Below are positions 7,953-16,020 of a stretch of DNA of 64,000 nucleotides, piece by piece (position 1 is the stretch's first letter; each line of letters starts with the position of its first letter). The stretch lies in contig JBJKYB010000002.1 in the NCBI GenBank assembly GCA_045561235.1, positions 496,001-560,000 on the forward strand. The letters run 5' to 3'. The position numbers and the translations under genes are program-made. The notes beneath the pieces were generated by a model that ran no database searches, was not told the origin of the DNA, and saw only the letters and a list, made by a program, of their open reading frames with translations. The stretch is from GCA-2705445 sp002705445. Its GTDB lineage: Bacteria > Pseudomonadota > Gammaproteobacteria > Poriferisulfidales > GCA-002705445.

Positions 7953-8648
7953 ATGAATAAACAGGTAATTGCAATAGGCGGCGGTGGCTTTGGGAGAAAT
8001 CCAGGCTTGGGTATTATAGAAAAATACATTCTGGATCAATCAGTAAAAAAGAATCCAAAAATATGTTTTATTCCGACTGCGACAGGTGATGATGAATCAT
8101 ATAAAGTTAGCTATTATTCAACTTTTAGTAAACTCGAATGCAAACCAACCCATTTAGACTTTTTTAAGCGGACTCCAAATCTCGAAGATTTAATTTTATC
8201 TCAAGATGTAATTTTTGTCGGCGGAGGAAATACAAAAAGTATGTTATCTATCTGGCGAGACTGGGGTTTACACGATATTTTGAAAGAAGGCTACGATAAC
8301 GGAATAGTAATGAGCGGTGTAAGTGCCGGTGCAATATGTTGGTTTAAGGGGGGTATTACCGATTCATGGGCAGATCAATTAAATATAATCGAATGTCTAG
8401 GGTTTATTGAAGGTAATTGCTGCCCACACTATGATGAGGAATCTGAGCGAAGACCATCGTTAATTAAATTCTTAGAAGAGCAGAAATTAAAGGATTGCTA
8501 TGCTATTGAGGGAGGATGTGCCTTGCATATTAAAAATGATAATGTATATTCAGCGGTATCTTTCCAAGGAAATAAAAAATCCTATTTAGTTAACTTAGAA
8601 GGTGGAAAGATTAAAGAAAATATTTGTTCAACTATAAAAATACCTTAA
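7953..8648 (+). CDS. Peptidase E-like protein (S51 family)
   Basis: A 231-residue cytoplasmic peptidase S51 homologue, related to alpha-aspartyl dipeptidase PepE and cyanophycinase. The glutamine-amidotransferase-like core shows GGGGFGRN near the start, the FVGGGNTKSML loop and the nucleophile serine in MSGVSAGAICWF, followed by a His in CCPHYDEE. The family cleaves Asp-X dipeptides; this member could have another acidic substrate. I prefer the ATG at 7953 to the one at 7938, because the protein then starts MNKQVIAIGGGG like its relatives. Confidence 0.85.
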   Translation: MNKQVIAIGGGGFGRNPGLGIIEKYILDQSVKKNPKICFIPTATGDDESYKVSYYSTFSKLECKPTHLDFFKRTPNLEDLILSQDVIFVGGGNTKSMLSIWRDWGLHDILKEGYDNGIVMSGVSAGAICWFKGGITDSWADQLNIIECLGFIEGNCCPHYDEESERRPSLIKFLEEQKLKDCYAIEGGCALHIKNDNVYSAVSFQGNKKSYLVNLEGGKIKENICSTIKIP

Positions 8649-8664
8649 CCAAGAGGGATAAAAA

Positions 8665-9006
8665 ATGAGTACACCTATTATTATTATGGCCTCTACGACT
8701 ATGTTACTAGCAGGATACATCGGCATTGTCGTTTTTAGAATTAAAAATAATAATCTAACAACCTCAAAATATATAAATTTAGTATTCTCATTTGCATTAA
8801 TCGCTTATAAATCTTATCTGCAAACTGGTAAAGGTTTCGAATTATTAAGTGCTATAGGACAGTCAATTGGATTTGTATATATATTTATTATTCCGGCATT
8901 AATAGTTGTTTTTTTGATGAATAAATTTAAATTTAATATGGATGAATTTATGAGTGCGTGGCTCTTTACGCAGATATGTTGTCTTTTTGTTATATCAAGT
9001 CATTAG
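8665..9006 (+). CDS. Small membrane protein of unknown function
   Basis: A 113-residue protein with three to four hydrophobic segments (about 5-25, 38-50, 66-88 and 95-112), so an integral inner-membrane protein. I do not recognise the family. It has a good ribosome site (AGAGGGA) before the ATG and lies between peptidase E and the HIT gene in the same orientation. Confidence 0.65.
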   Translation: MSTPIIIMASTTMLLAGYIGIVVFRIKNNNLTTSKYINLVFSFALIAYKSYLQTGKGFELLSAIGQSIGFVYIFIIPALIVVFLMNKFKFNMDEFMSAWLFTQICCLFVISSH

Positions 9007-9040
9007 ATTCATTTAATAAAATTAAAAATGGAGTGAAGAA

Positions 9041-9427
9041 GTGTCAGAGAGTATATTTTATAGTTTTGAAAAATTTGATGAAAATGAATTTTTCTTTGCT
9101 TTAAGAGATGGCTATCCTGTAACACCGCTTCATACACTAATAGTTCCGCAAAGACATATAATTTCATATTTCGAACTAAATCCTACTGAACATCAAAACC
9201 TTTTTCCATTTTTAGAGCGACAAAAAAATAAAATTTTAAGCGAAGATCCATCAGTAACAGCTTTTAATATTGGCATTAATGATGGTCCTGATGCTGGCCG
9301 TAGCGTAAATCATCTTCACATACACTTAATTCCAAGGAGACCAGGGGACATAGATAATCCGCAAGGAGGTGTTCGGGGTGTTATACCGAGCAAACAGAAG
9401 TACACCAAAAAGGAAGTTAAGAAATGA
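9041..9427 (+). CDS. HIT family hydrolase
   Basis: A 128-residue histidine-triad protein; the catalytic HxHxH motif is seen as NHLHIHLIPRR near residue 97, preceded by TPLHTLIVPQRH. HIT enzymes hydrolyse or transfer nucleoside phosphoramidates and dinucleoside polyphosphates. The start is GTG, with GGAG about eight bases upstream. Its last codons overlap the thioesterase start by four bases (ATGA), implying translational coupling. Confidence 0.88.
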   Translation: MSESIFYSFEKFDENEFFFALRDGYPVTPLHTLIVPQRHIISYFELNPTEHQNLFPFLERQKNKILSEDPSVTAFNIGINDGPDAGRSVNHLHIHLIPRRPGDIDNPQGGVRGVIPSKQKYTKKEVKK

Positions 9428-9939
9428 GTGAAAAAAACACCCAAGAAAAATCATTATTTATGACAAGATTAATGACACCAGACATGTCAAATTTTTCAGG
9501 AAAAGTGCACGGAGGAACAATATTAAAGCTTTTAGACGAAGCCGCTTTTACATGTGCATCAAGATATTGCAAGACGTACGTTGTAACAAAATCTTTAGAT
9601 CAAGTTGTTTTTAAAAATCCTATAGCAGTTGGGGATTTAATAACATTTAAATGTAACATAAATTATGTTGGGAAGACTTCTATGGAGGTCGGAGTTCGCG
9701 TTGAAGGAGAAAAAATAAAAGATAAAACAGAATACCATGCAATTTCAAGTTATTTTACTATGGTATCTGTTGACGAGAATGGTAAACCGATGGAAGTTCC
9801 GAAATTAATTATTGAGTCGGAAACTGAAGAAAAATTATTTAAGGCGGGTGAAATGAGATGCGCTATGAGAAGAGAGATTCAAGAAAGAAACAAAAAGCTT
9901 CATGTAAGTTTAGATAACTGGATAAAAATTTGGAAGTAA
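9424..9939 (+). CDS. Acyl-CoA thioesterase, hotdog fold (YciA-like)
   Basis: A 171-residue single-hotdog thioesterase related to YciA/BACH enzymes, which hydrolyse acyl-CoA to free acid and CoA in the cytoplasm. Landmarks are the GKVHGGTILKLLDEAAF helix with the catalytic Asp, and VTKSLDQVVFKNPIAVGDLITF. It overlaps the HIT gene by four bases. Confidence 0.88.
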   Translation: MSEKNTQEKSLFMTRLMTPDMSNFSGKVHGGTILKLLDEAAFTCASRYCKTYVVTKSLDQVVFKNPIAVGDLITFKCNINYVGKTSMEVGVRVEGEKIKDKTEYHAISSYFTMVSVDENGKPMEVPKLIIESETEEKLFKAGEMRCAMRREIQERNKKLHVSLDNWIKIWK

Positions 9940-9946
9940 TAAAAAT

Positions 9947-10048
9947 ATGAAAGATAAAAAAATAACCTATTTAATAATTATTTTTATTATACTTGCTCTT
10001 ATCAGTTTTTATTATATGCATAATTTTTTAGAAATTGGTCATTATTAG
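9947..10048 (+). CDS. Putative 33-residue single-pass membrane peptide
   Basis: ATG eight bases after the thioesterase stop opens a 33-residue frame: a basic start (MKDKK), about 18 hydrophobic residues rich in Ile and Leu, then MHNFLEIGHY. The shape is that of a one-helix membrane peptide. There is no strong ribosome site, and AT-rich DNA easily gives such frames, so it is tentative. Confidence 0.3.
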   Translation: MKDKKITYLIIIFIILALISFYYMHNFLEIGHY

Positions 10049-10077
10049 AATTCAAAAAATCTAAAAAAAAGTAATTT

Positions 10078-10362
10078 ATGAATGAGAATTTAACAGAGAA
10101 TATAAAAAAATTAGTTCAAAAAGGAAAAGAAAATGGATTTATTCTAATTTCAGAGCTCAATGCAATTATTGAAAATTTAAAAGTTGCTGATCAGCAATAT
10201 ATTAGAGACGGGATGGAAGAGCTTGAGATACAAGTGGTAAAAACTCCAAAAGATTACGATGAATTTAAGTATATGACAGGAGAAGAAGCAATAGAATTCT
10301 TACAGAGTTTAAGCGATGGTAAAACTAAAGCCTTCGTAAAAGACGAAGAGGAAAAAAAATAA
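10078..10362 (+). CDS. Free-standing protein resembling sigma-70 region 1.1
   Basis: A 94-residue acidic protein whose residues about 8-58 look like region 1.1 of the housekeeping sigma factor RpoD: KLVQKGKENGFILISELNAI, then a helix, IRDGMEELEIQVVK, and an acidic tail. In RpoD region 1.1 is a DNA mimic that fills the main channel of RNA polymerase and blocks DNA binding by free sigma. No other sigma regions (1.2, 2, 3 or 4) follow. It could act on polymerase or just share the three-helix fold. It lies between the thioesterase run and a Cys/Lys-rich mini-gene. The resemblance is seen by eye, not by search. Confidence 0.6.
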   Translation: MNENLTENIKKLVQKGKENGFILISELNAIIENLKVADQQYIRDGMEELEIQVVKTPKDYDEFKYMTGEEAIEFLQSLSDGKTKAFVKDEEEKK

Positions 10363-10365
10363 AAT

Positions 10366-10470
10366 ATGGGAAAAAAGAATTCAATATATTGCTCGAAAAA
10401 ATGTGAGAAAAAGTTGTGTAATAAAAAATGTAAGTCTAGGAAAAAAAAATCAAAAAAACAAAAGTCATGA
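10366..10470 (+). CDS. Putative 34-residue Lys-rich, four-cysteine mini-protein
   Basis: A frame starting three bases after the sigma-1.1-like gene encodes 34 residues with four cysteines spaced as C-x3-C-x4-C-x3-C inside a lysine-rich peptide (about 16 Lys). This could bind zinc or iron and contact nucleic acid or ribosomes. Its stop overlaps the ATG of a further 21-codon hydrophobic frame (10467-10532, MIEFLVSYIKYLL and so on). Runs of A make chance lysine codons likely, but evenly spaced cysteines are uncommon in chance AT-rich frames. Confidence 0.4.
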   Translation: MGKKNSIYCSKKCEKKLCNKKCKSRKKKSKKQKS

Positions 10471-10574
10471 TTGAATTTCTTGTTTCATATATAAAATATT
10501 TATTGTGGATAAAAATTTTATTAATAATTTAATACAAATAAAATCAATAATTTATGTTCAAAAAGAACGATTTG

Positions 10575-10603
10575 CTGACCATTTTTCCTTATTATGCTAT
10601 TAT
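10575..10603 (+). promoter_or_regulatory. Putative sigma-70 promoter of ppc
   Basis: CTGACC (10575-10580) and TATTAT (10598-10603) are separated by 17 bases, a fair match to TTGACA and TATAAT. The expected transcript start lies about 25-30 bases before the ppc ATG at 10638. Confidence 0.4.
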
Positions 10604-10637
10604 AGATTTTAATATAGTTGTAAACCAGTAAGATTTC

Positions 10638-13460
10638 ATGAGTGATTTTTTAAAAAATTATGATGCGATAACAGATTCGCAATTAAGAACTTGCGTAAAA
10701 CTTTTAGGCAAGTTGTTGGGTAATGCTATTAAATCCCATGCAGGAAAAGAAGTATATACGGCTGTTGAAAAATTAAGAAAAGGTTTTATAAGTCTTCAAG
10801 AAAATAATGACAAAAAACAACATGATCAACTTATAAAATACATCGACGGGCTTGACCCCAAAGTTTTGAAAAATGTTATCCGAGCTTTTTCTAAGTATTT
10901 TGCTTTAGTTAATGTAGCAGAAGAAGCTTATCAGCACATTCATAGAGAAAGTAAAATAAAATCAGGCAAATCCGGATCTGCATTATGGGAGGGCTCTTTT
11001 GACCATATGCTAAAAGATTGTAAATTAAATGGTATTACTACAAGCGATCTTCAAAAACTCTATGAAAGTCTACAGTTTGTTCCTGTATTTACTGCACACC
11101 CAACAGAAGCAATGCGAAGAAGTAAAATGGAAGCGACTAGGAGGATATTTGCAACTATTTTAGAATTACACGATTATCGGGGCCAGTCGATAAGAAAAGA
11201 AGAGATAGTAAAAAAGCTAGAGGCGCAAATCTTAATACTTTGGAAAACAGATGAAGTAAGAATGAAAAAACCCACAGTGGAAGATGAAGTTAGAAATGGA
11301 TTATATTATTTTAATACATCCTTGTTTAAAGCTGTTCCTCAAATGTATAGAGATCTAGAAAATGCTACGAAGAGAATTTATTGTGATTCATTAAGTGTCG
11401 GTTCAGTTAAGGTGCCAAGTTTTTTAAGATTTGGATCTTGGATTGGCGGTGATAGAGACGGAAATCCATATGTAACTCCTGAGGTAACGCAAAAAGCTGT
11501 TTATATGCATGCAAAAACAGCTTTAAAGGAATATATAAAAAGAGCGCAAAAATTATCTTTATTTATGACCCATTGTGATCAATTGATGCAACCGTCAGAT
11601 GATTTCAAAAATTCTTTAATCAAAGACAATAAGTACATAAAAGAAGCTTTCTATAAAAAAAGTAGTGATTTTCCAAAAGAACCATACCGAAGAAAATTTA
11701 AAATTATCGGGTATAGACTAAAGCAGTCCCTTCAAAGAATTATAGATTTGCAAGAAGGAAAAAAAAGTATCAATAGACCAAATATTTATACATGTGAAAA
11801 AGAATTACTTCAAGATCTCTATACAGTTAGAGAATCCCTAAAAGCTGATGGCGATACTGTTTTATTAGAATTTGGTCTAGATGATTTTATAAGGTTGGTA
11901 GAAACATTTGGATTTTTTCTAGTTAACTTGGATATTAGAGAAGAATCAACTAAACATAGTCAGGTGATTAGTGCATTAGTAAAACAAATAAATAATAAAG
12001 ATTATGACTCAATGGATGAGACGGAAAAAGTAACTTTATTGACCAATATGCTTGCCGGAAAAAATCATGATATGACTAAATATTATGATTTGTTATCGGA
12101 CGATTTGAAGCAGATTGTAGATGTTTTTGCTACTATGATTTTACTAAGAGACCAAGTGAGCGCTGAAGCCTTTGGTCATTATATAATTTCTATGACTCAT
12201 GATGCTAGTCATGTACTTGAAGTATTAGTTATTGCAAAAATGGTTGGTTTGGCCGGCGAAAAAGAAAACGGTGAATTATTTTGTGATATTCTGATTACAC
12301 CTTTATTTGAAACTATTGATGATTTGGCAAGAATCAAAAATATATTAGAATCACTTTTTTCTAATGATACTTATATAAAGTTTTTGCAATGTCATCAAGA
12401 TAATTTGCAAGAGGTTATGTTAGGTTACTCAGACTCTTGTAAAGATGGTGGTATTTTAGCTTCGTCTTTCGGCCTCTATGAAGCTCAACAAGAAATAATT
12501 GAAATATCAAATAAATATGGTATCGAGTGTAAAATTTTCCATGGAAGAGGTGGAACAGTAGGACGTGGAGGTGGTCCAACTCATAATTCAATATTAGCTC
12601 AGCCTGCAAAAACCGTAAATGGTAAAATTAAAATTACTGAACAAGGAGAAGTGTTATCTTATAAATATGCTCAATATGAAACTGCTTGTTATGAATTAGA
12701 AATGGCAATAGGTGGCTTAATCAAGGCTAGTCAACATATAGTAGTAGAACAAAAAAGTGACACATCTGATTTTGAAAAAGTCATGAAAGATATGACAAAA
12801 AAGGGAGAAGATGCTTACAGAGACTTGACTGATAAAACGCCCGGTTTGACTGACTATTTTTATGAAGCTACTCCAGTTCAGGAACTTGGTGAGCTTAATA
12901 TTGGATCAAGACCCTCTCATAGAGCTATAGGAGAGAGATCAAGATACTCAATTAGGGCAATTCCATGGGTATTTGGATGGTCTTTATCAAGACATACATT
13001 GCCAGCATGGTATGGTTTAGGATCAGCTATGAATAAAATTTACAAAGAAAATGGAATTGAAGTTTTACAAAAAATGTATAAGGAATGGCCTTTTTTTCGA
13101 ATGATGATTGATAATATTGGTCAGGCAATTGCAAAAGCGGATTTAGCAATCGCAAAAGATTATGCAACCTTGGCAAAAGATCAAAAAGCATCTAATAATA
13201 TAATTAAAAAAATTGAAGACGAATATAACCTTACAGAGCAACTAATGTTACAGATAACAAAGTCTGAGAGATTATTAGAAGATAATAAAAAACTTGCGTT
13301 ATCATTGTACAGAAGAAAGCCTTATATGGACCCTTTAAACTACATACAGGTTATGCTTTTGAGAAAACATAGAAATGCGACTTCTCATGAAGAATCAATA
13401 TTTAATCCGCTTCTAAGAACTATTCATGCTATAGCGGCAGGCCTAAGAAACACGGGATAA
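10638..13460 (+). CDS. ppc: Phosphoenolpyruvate carboxylase
   Basis: Carboxylates phosphoenolpyruvate with bicarbonate to oxaloacetate, refilling the TCA cycle. The 940-residue length is close to the family norm. Catalytic landmarks are present: VFTAHPTEAMRRS with the essential His, GGDRDGNPYVT, and the glycine loop HGRGGTVGRGGGPTHNSILAQ near residue 635. The C terminus RNTG is the canonical ending required for activity. It stands alone with a probable promoter upstream and no partner downstream. Confidence 0.98.
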   Translation: MSDFLKNYDAITDSQLRTCVKLLGKLLGNAIKSHAGKEVYTAVEKLRKGFISLQENNDKKQHDQLIKYIDGLDPKVLKNVIRAFSKYFALVNVAEEAYQHIHRESKIKSGKSGSALWEGSFDHMLKDCKLNGITTSDLQKLYESLQFVPVFTAHPTEAMRRSKMEATRRIFATILELHDYRGQSIRKEEIVKKLEAQILILWKTDEVRMKKPTVEDEVRNGLYYFNTSLFKAVPQMYRDLENATKRIYCDSLSVGSVKVPSFLRFGSWIGGDRDGNPYVTPEVTQKAVYMHAKTALKEYIKRAQKLSLFMTHCDQLMQPSDDFKNSLIKDNKYIKEAFYKKSSDFPKEPYRRKFKIIGYRLKQSLQRIIDLQEGKKSINRPNIYTCEKELLQDLYTVRESLKADGDTVLLEFGLDDFIRLVETFGFFLVNLDIREESTKHSQVISALVKQINNKDYDSMDETEKVTLLTNMLAGKNHDMTKYYDLLSDDLKQIVDVFATMILLRDQVSAEAFGHYIISMTHDASHVLEVLVIAKMVGLAGEKENGELFCDILITPLFETIDDLARIKNILESLFSNDTYIKFLQCHQDNLQEVMLGYSDSCKDGGILASSFGLYEAQQEIIEISNKYGIECKIFHGRGGTVGRGGGPTHNSILAQPAKTVNGKIKITEQGEVLSYKYAQYETACYELEMAIGGLIKASQHIVVEQKSDTSDFEKVMKDMTKKGEDAYRDLTDKTPGLTDYFYEATPVQELGELNIGSRPSHRAIGERSRYSIRAIPWVFGWSLSRHTLPAWYGLGSAMNKIYKENGIEVLQKMYKEWPFFRMMIDNIGQAIAKADLAIAKDYATLAKDQKASNNIIKKIEDEYNLTEQLMLQITKSERLLEDNKKLALSLYRRKPYMDPLNYIQVMLLRKHRNATSHEESIFNPLLRTIHAIAAGLRNTG

Positions 13461-13531
13461 AAACCGCTTTTTATTATAAGAAAAAAGAAATTTTAAAATT
13501 TTAAAATATTCAAAAATTCTAGTTTATTTTT

Positions 13532-13741
13532 TTAGGAAGGTTTTTTTAAAAAATATACGCTAAAGGTTCTAGTGTCTTTATTCTGGTTATTTACCAATTC
13601 CTTTTTTTTTGTCAGTTTCCAGCCATTTTTTCTGTAAGTCTTAAGTATTAAAGCGCTTTCTTTTCTATATTTTTTTTGTTTCCACCACGATGAATTTCGT
13701 GTAATTAGCTGTAATTCTTTATATGTATACATATTTGGCAT
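13532..13741 (-). CDS. Small basic protein of unknown function
   Basis: A 69-residue Lys/Trp/Tyr-rich frame (WWKQKKYRKES, YRKNGWKLTKKKE) lying alone on the minus strand between ppc and the DoxX gene. I do not recognise it. The residue mix is compatible with a small nucleic-acid or ribosome-associated protein, but lysine runs in AT-rich DNA weaken the case. ATG at 13741 or 13732 could be the start. Confidence 0.4.
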   Translation of the reverse strand: MPNMYTYKELQLITRNSSWWKQKKYRKESALILKTYRKNGWKLTKKKELVNNQNKDTRTFSVYFLKKPS

Positions 13742-13807
13742 TTTAAGTTATTTTAAATATTTGATAATATCTACATTATATAAAAACTTTACAAATGGAA
13801 ACTTAGT

Positions 13808-14197
13808 TTGGCTACATTATCACTTTGGATTGTAAGAATAACACTAGGAATATCTTTTTTCCTTCATGGATTAGGAAAATTTCCCTATCCCCCAGAAAAA
13901 TTTGCGTCATGGCTTGAGAGCATTGATGTTGTTGCGCCTATGACGGTTGCAATTCTTGTAGCAGTAGGTGAAATGGCTGCTGGGATTGGAGTAATCGTTG
14001 GGGGAATTGTACCCGGAAGAGTTGGGGATTTTTTAACTCGAATCTCTGCATTAGGAATTTTTATAATTATGGTGGGTGCGTTTTACTTAGCTCATTCTGA
14101 TTGGTTCATAAATGAAAAACTTTTTAAAAGTGAGCAAATATATATTTTTGTTTTAAGCATATTCTTCTTAATTATCGGAAATAAAAATTTCAAATAG
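13808..14197 (+). CDS. DoxX family membrane protein
   Basis: A 129-residue four-helix inner-membrane protein of the DoxX family, with SLWIVRITLGISFFLHGLGKF at the start. DoxX proteins are linked to thiol or quinone redox reactions, but this member's partner is unknown. The only early start in frame is TTG at 13808. It begins a run with a DCC thioredoxin-like protein and a MOSC protein, both thiol or sulfur related. Confidence 0.8.
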   Translation: MATLSLWIVRITLGISFFLHGLGKFPYPPEKFASWLESIDVVAPMTVAILVAVGEMAAGIGVIVGGIVPGRVGDFLTRISALGIFIIMVGAFYLAHSDWFINEKLFKSEQIYIFVLSIFFLIIGNKNFK

Positions 14198-14209
14198 GTT
14201 TTAATTTTT

Positions 14210-14557
14210 ATGAAAACAAAAGTATATTTTAACAACTCATGCTCAATATGTAGAACAGAAATAAATCAATATAAGAAGCACTCTGGTGACAAAATAGATT
14301 GGGTAGATATTTCCTCAAGCTTAGATGCAGAAAAAGAGACAAATATGAAAACCGATGATTTGTATAGAAGAATGCATGTTTTAGAAAATGGAAAATTGAT
14401 CTCCGGCGCTAAATCTTTTTTAATTATATGGGGAGAAATTCCAAAATATAAGTTTTTAAAAAAAATATTAGAAAAGCCACTTATATTTCCTTTATTTAAT
14501 ATTATCTATGAAGCTGTAGCTTATCTTTTATATTTAAAAAGCAAAATTTCTAGATGA
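14210..14557 (+). CDS. DCC family thiol-disulfide oxidoreductase (DUF393)
   Basis: A 115-residue thioredoxin-like protein of the DCC family. The characteristic N-terminal strand YFNNSCSICRTE carries the CxxC redox pair (Cys11, Cys14). Such proteins are predicted thiol oxidoreductases, often found beside DoxX proteins as here. The end overlaps the MOSC gene start by four bases (ATGA). Confidence 0.85.
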   Translation: MKTKVYFNNSCSICRTEINQYKKHSGDKIDWVDISSSLDAEKETNMKTDDLYRRMHVLENGKLISGAKSFLIIWGEIPKYKFLKKILEKPLIFPLFNIIYEAVAYLLYLKSKISR

Positions 14558-15216
14558 AAATATTATCGACGAATATATCGCTTCCAAAAAAAATTATTTT
14601 TAATAATAAAACTTTAACTACAAGTATATTTAAAGAACCGACAGATAAAGTTTTAGAAGTTAAAAAAAAGGGGTTATTTGGAGATGGTCAAGCTGATCTT
14701 CAGGCTCATGGAGGCGTTAACAAAGCTATTTACCTTTACTCATATTTGCACTATGAGTATTGGAGCAGCATTTTAAAAAAAGATTTTTCGAATGATTATG
14801 GTCTAGTCGGTGAAAATTTGACTATTGACGACTTAAATGAGAAACAATTTTTTATTGGAGATGAATTAAAAATAGCTAATGTGGTCATTAAGATTACGCA
14901 GCCAAGAATACCTTGCTATAAGTTAAGCGTAAAAATGAATGTAAAAAATTTTACACAACAATTTATTGATCATGGTTATCTTGGCATTTATGCAAAAGTT
15001 ATTAAGCAAGGACAAATTAAAAAAGGGGATAATTTAGAGTTAATTCATAGAGAAAATGACACAATGAGTATTTACGAGGTTTCTAAGTTAGTATTCGATA
15101 AAAATAGTAATGTAGAACAGTTAAAAAAAGCAGTTGAAATAAAATATCTCTCTGAAGAAATAAAAGAGCGGTTTATAAATAAGCTTGCTAAACTAGGGCA
15201 CTACGAAGTTATTTAA
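14554..15216 (+). CDS. MOSC domain protein, YiiM-like
   Basis: A 220-residue MOSC-domain protein close to YiiM. It shows the GGVNKAIYLY segment, GENLTIDDLNE, and the conserved cysteine in QPRIPCYKLS that would ligate a molybdenum cofactor. YiiM reduces N-hydroxylated bases such as 6-hydroxylaminopurine in E. coli; the exact substrate here is not shown. It is translationally coupled to the DCC gene. Confidence 0.87.
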   Translation: MKILSTNISLPKKIIFNNKTLTTSIFKEPTDKVLEVKKKGLFGDGQADLQAHGGVNKAIYLYSYLHYEYWSSILKKDFSNDYGLVGENLTIDDLNEKQFFIGDELKIANVVIKITQPRIPCYKLSVKMNVKNFTQQFIDHGYLGIYAKVIKQGQIKKGDNLELIHRENDTMSIYEVSKLVFDKNSNVEQLKKAVEIKYLSEEIKERFINKLAKLGHYEVI

Positions 15217-15225
15217 GAAAAAAAT

Positions 15226-15537
15226 ATGGAAAAGATTAGAAATTTTTTTAAAGTTGATTCAAATTATCAGTTAATAATTATTAATGTTGTTTTTGCTGTA
15301 ACTGGATCTTCATCTCTTTTTGCAGCAGATTATCTTTTAAATATTCTCTTAGTTACACAGGAAAATTACGGTGACTTTGTTTATTGGTTAACAAGAATCA
15401 TTCTCATACTTCCGGTATATCAAATCTTATTAATTATATTTGGCTTTCTATTTGGTGAATTTTCATATTTTTGGGAAATGGAAAAGAAAACATTAAATAA
15501 ACTTAAGACTCTATTTAAGAAAAATAAAAATTCATAG
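15226..15537 (+). CDS. Small membrane protein, DUF6787-like
   Basis: A 103-residue protein with two or three membrane segments (about 17-40 and 55-83). The ITGSSS-like motif after the first helix and PVYQILLIIFGFLFGEFSYFWEMEKK resemble the DUF6787 family, which has no known function. It lies nine bases after the MOSC gene. The family name is from memory of the motif and should be tested. Confidence 0.6.
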   Translation: MEKIRNFFKVDSNYQLIIINVVFAVTGSSSLFAADYLLNILLVTQENYGDFVYWLTRIILILPVYQILLIIFGFLFGEFSYFWEMEKKTLNKLKTLFKKNKNS

Positions 15538-15560
15538 AAGCGTTATAACTTTGTTATAAT
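15531..15560 (+). promoter_or_regulatory. Promoter of the ferritin-like gene with overlapping palindrome
   Basis: TTCATA (15531-15536) and a perfect TATAAT (15555-15560) are 18 bases apart, and the ATG follows at 15586 after GGAG. A perfect palindrome, TTATAAC-TTT-GTTATAA (15543-15559), covers the spacer and most of the -10 element. A repressor bound there would block polymerase, fitting an iron-storage type gene. It does not match the Fur consensus well. Confidence 0.5.
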
Positions 15561-15585
15561 AAGAAATTAAATTATTGGAGTTATT

Positions 15586-16020
15586 ATGGAAAATGTAAAT
15601 AGAGAAAAAGTCATTTCTTTGTTAAATAACATAATGAAATATGAATTAGCAGGAGTTGTAAGATATACACATTCGGCATTAATGGTAGTTGGACCTTATA
15701 GAGAAAGTTTAATAACTTATTTTAATGAGCAGTCGACTGAATCATTAACCCATGCGCAAAGCGCGGGCGAGCTTTTAGTTAGTCTTGGAGGACATCCATC
15801 ACAAGATATATCAATTATCGACGAATCAAACGACCATTCAATATCATCGTTATTATCGGAAAGTTTAGAACATGAAAGAAAAGCGGTTTCCCTATATAAA
15901 GATTTATTAGCTGAAGTTGAAAATAAAAGCATATATTTAGAAGAGTATGCGAAAGAGATGATCAAAAATGAGGAAATACATAGCTTAACAGTAGAGAAAA
16001 TGCTTAGAGACTATGAGTAA
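15586..16020 (+). CDS. Bacterioferritin-like diiron protein
   Basis: A 144-residue four-helix ferritin-like protein. The helices carry glutamate and histidine ligands in the order expected for a diiron site: MKYELAGVVRYTH, ESLTHAQSAGE, ESLEHERKAVSLY and KNEEIHSL. It is shorter than classical bacterioferritin (about 158 residues) and lacks an obvious heme-ligand Met, so it may be a Dps/ferritin-like oxidoreductase rather than a storage shell. It overlaps trpS by eight bases. Confidence 0.75.
   Translation: MENVNREKVISLLNNIMKYELAGVVRYTHSALMVVGPYRESLITYFNEQSTESLTHAQSAGELLVSLGGHPSQDISIIDESNDHSISSLLSESLEHERKAVSLYKDLLAEVENKSIYLEEYAKEMIKNEEIHSLTVEKMLRDYE

Noticed and set aside
9947..10532. Idea of a toxin-antitoxin module from the tiny genes before ppc
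   Set aside because: The region 1.1-like protein and the small frames show no toxin or antitoxin motifs, and the order does not match a known module.
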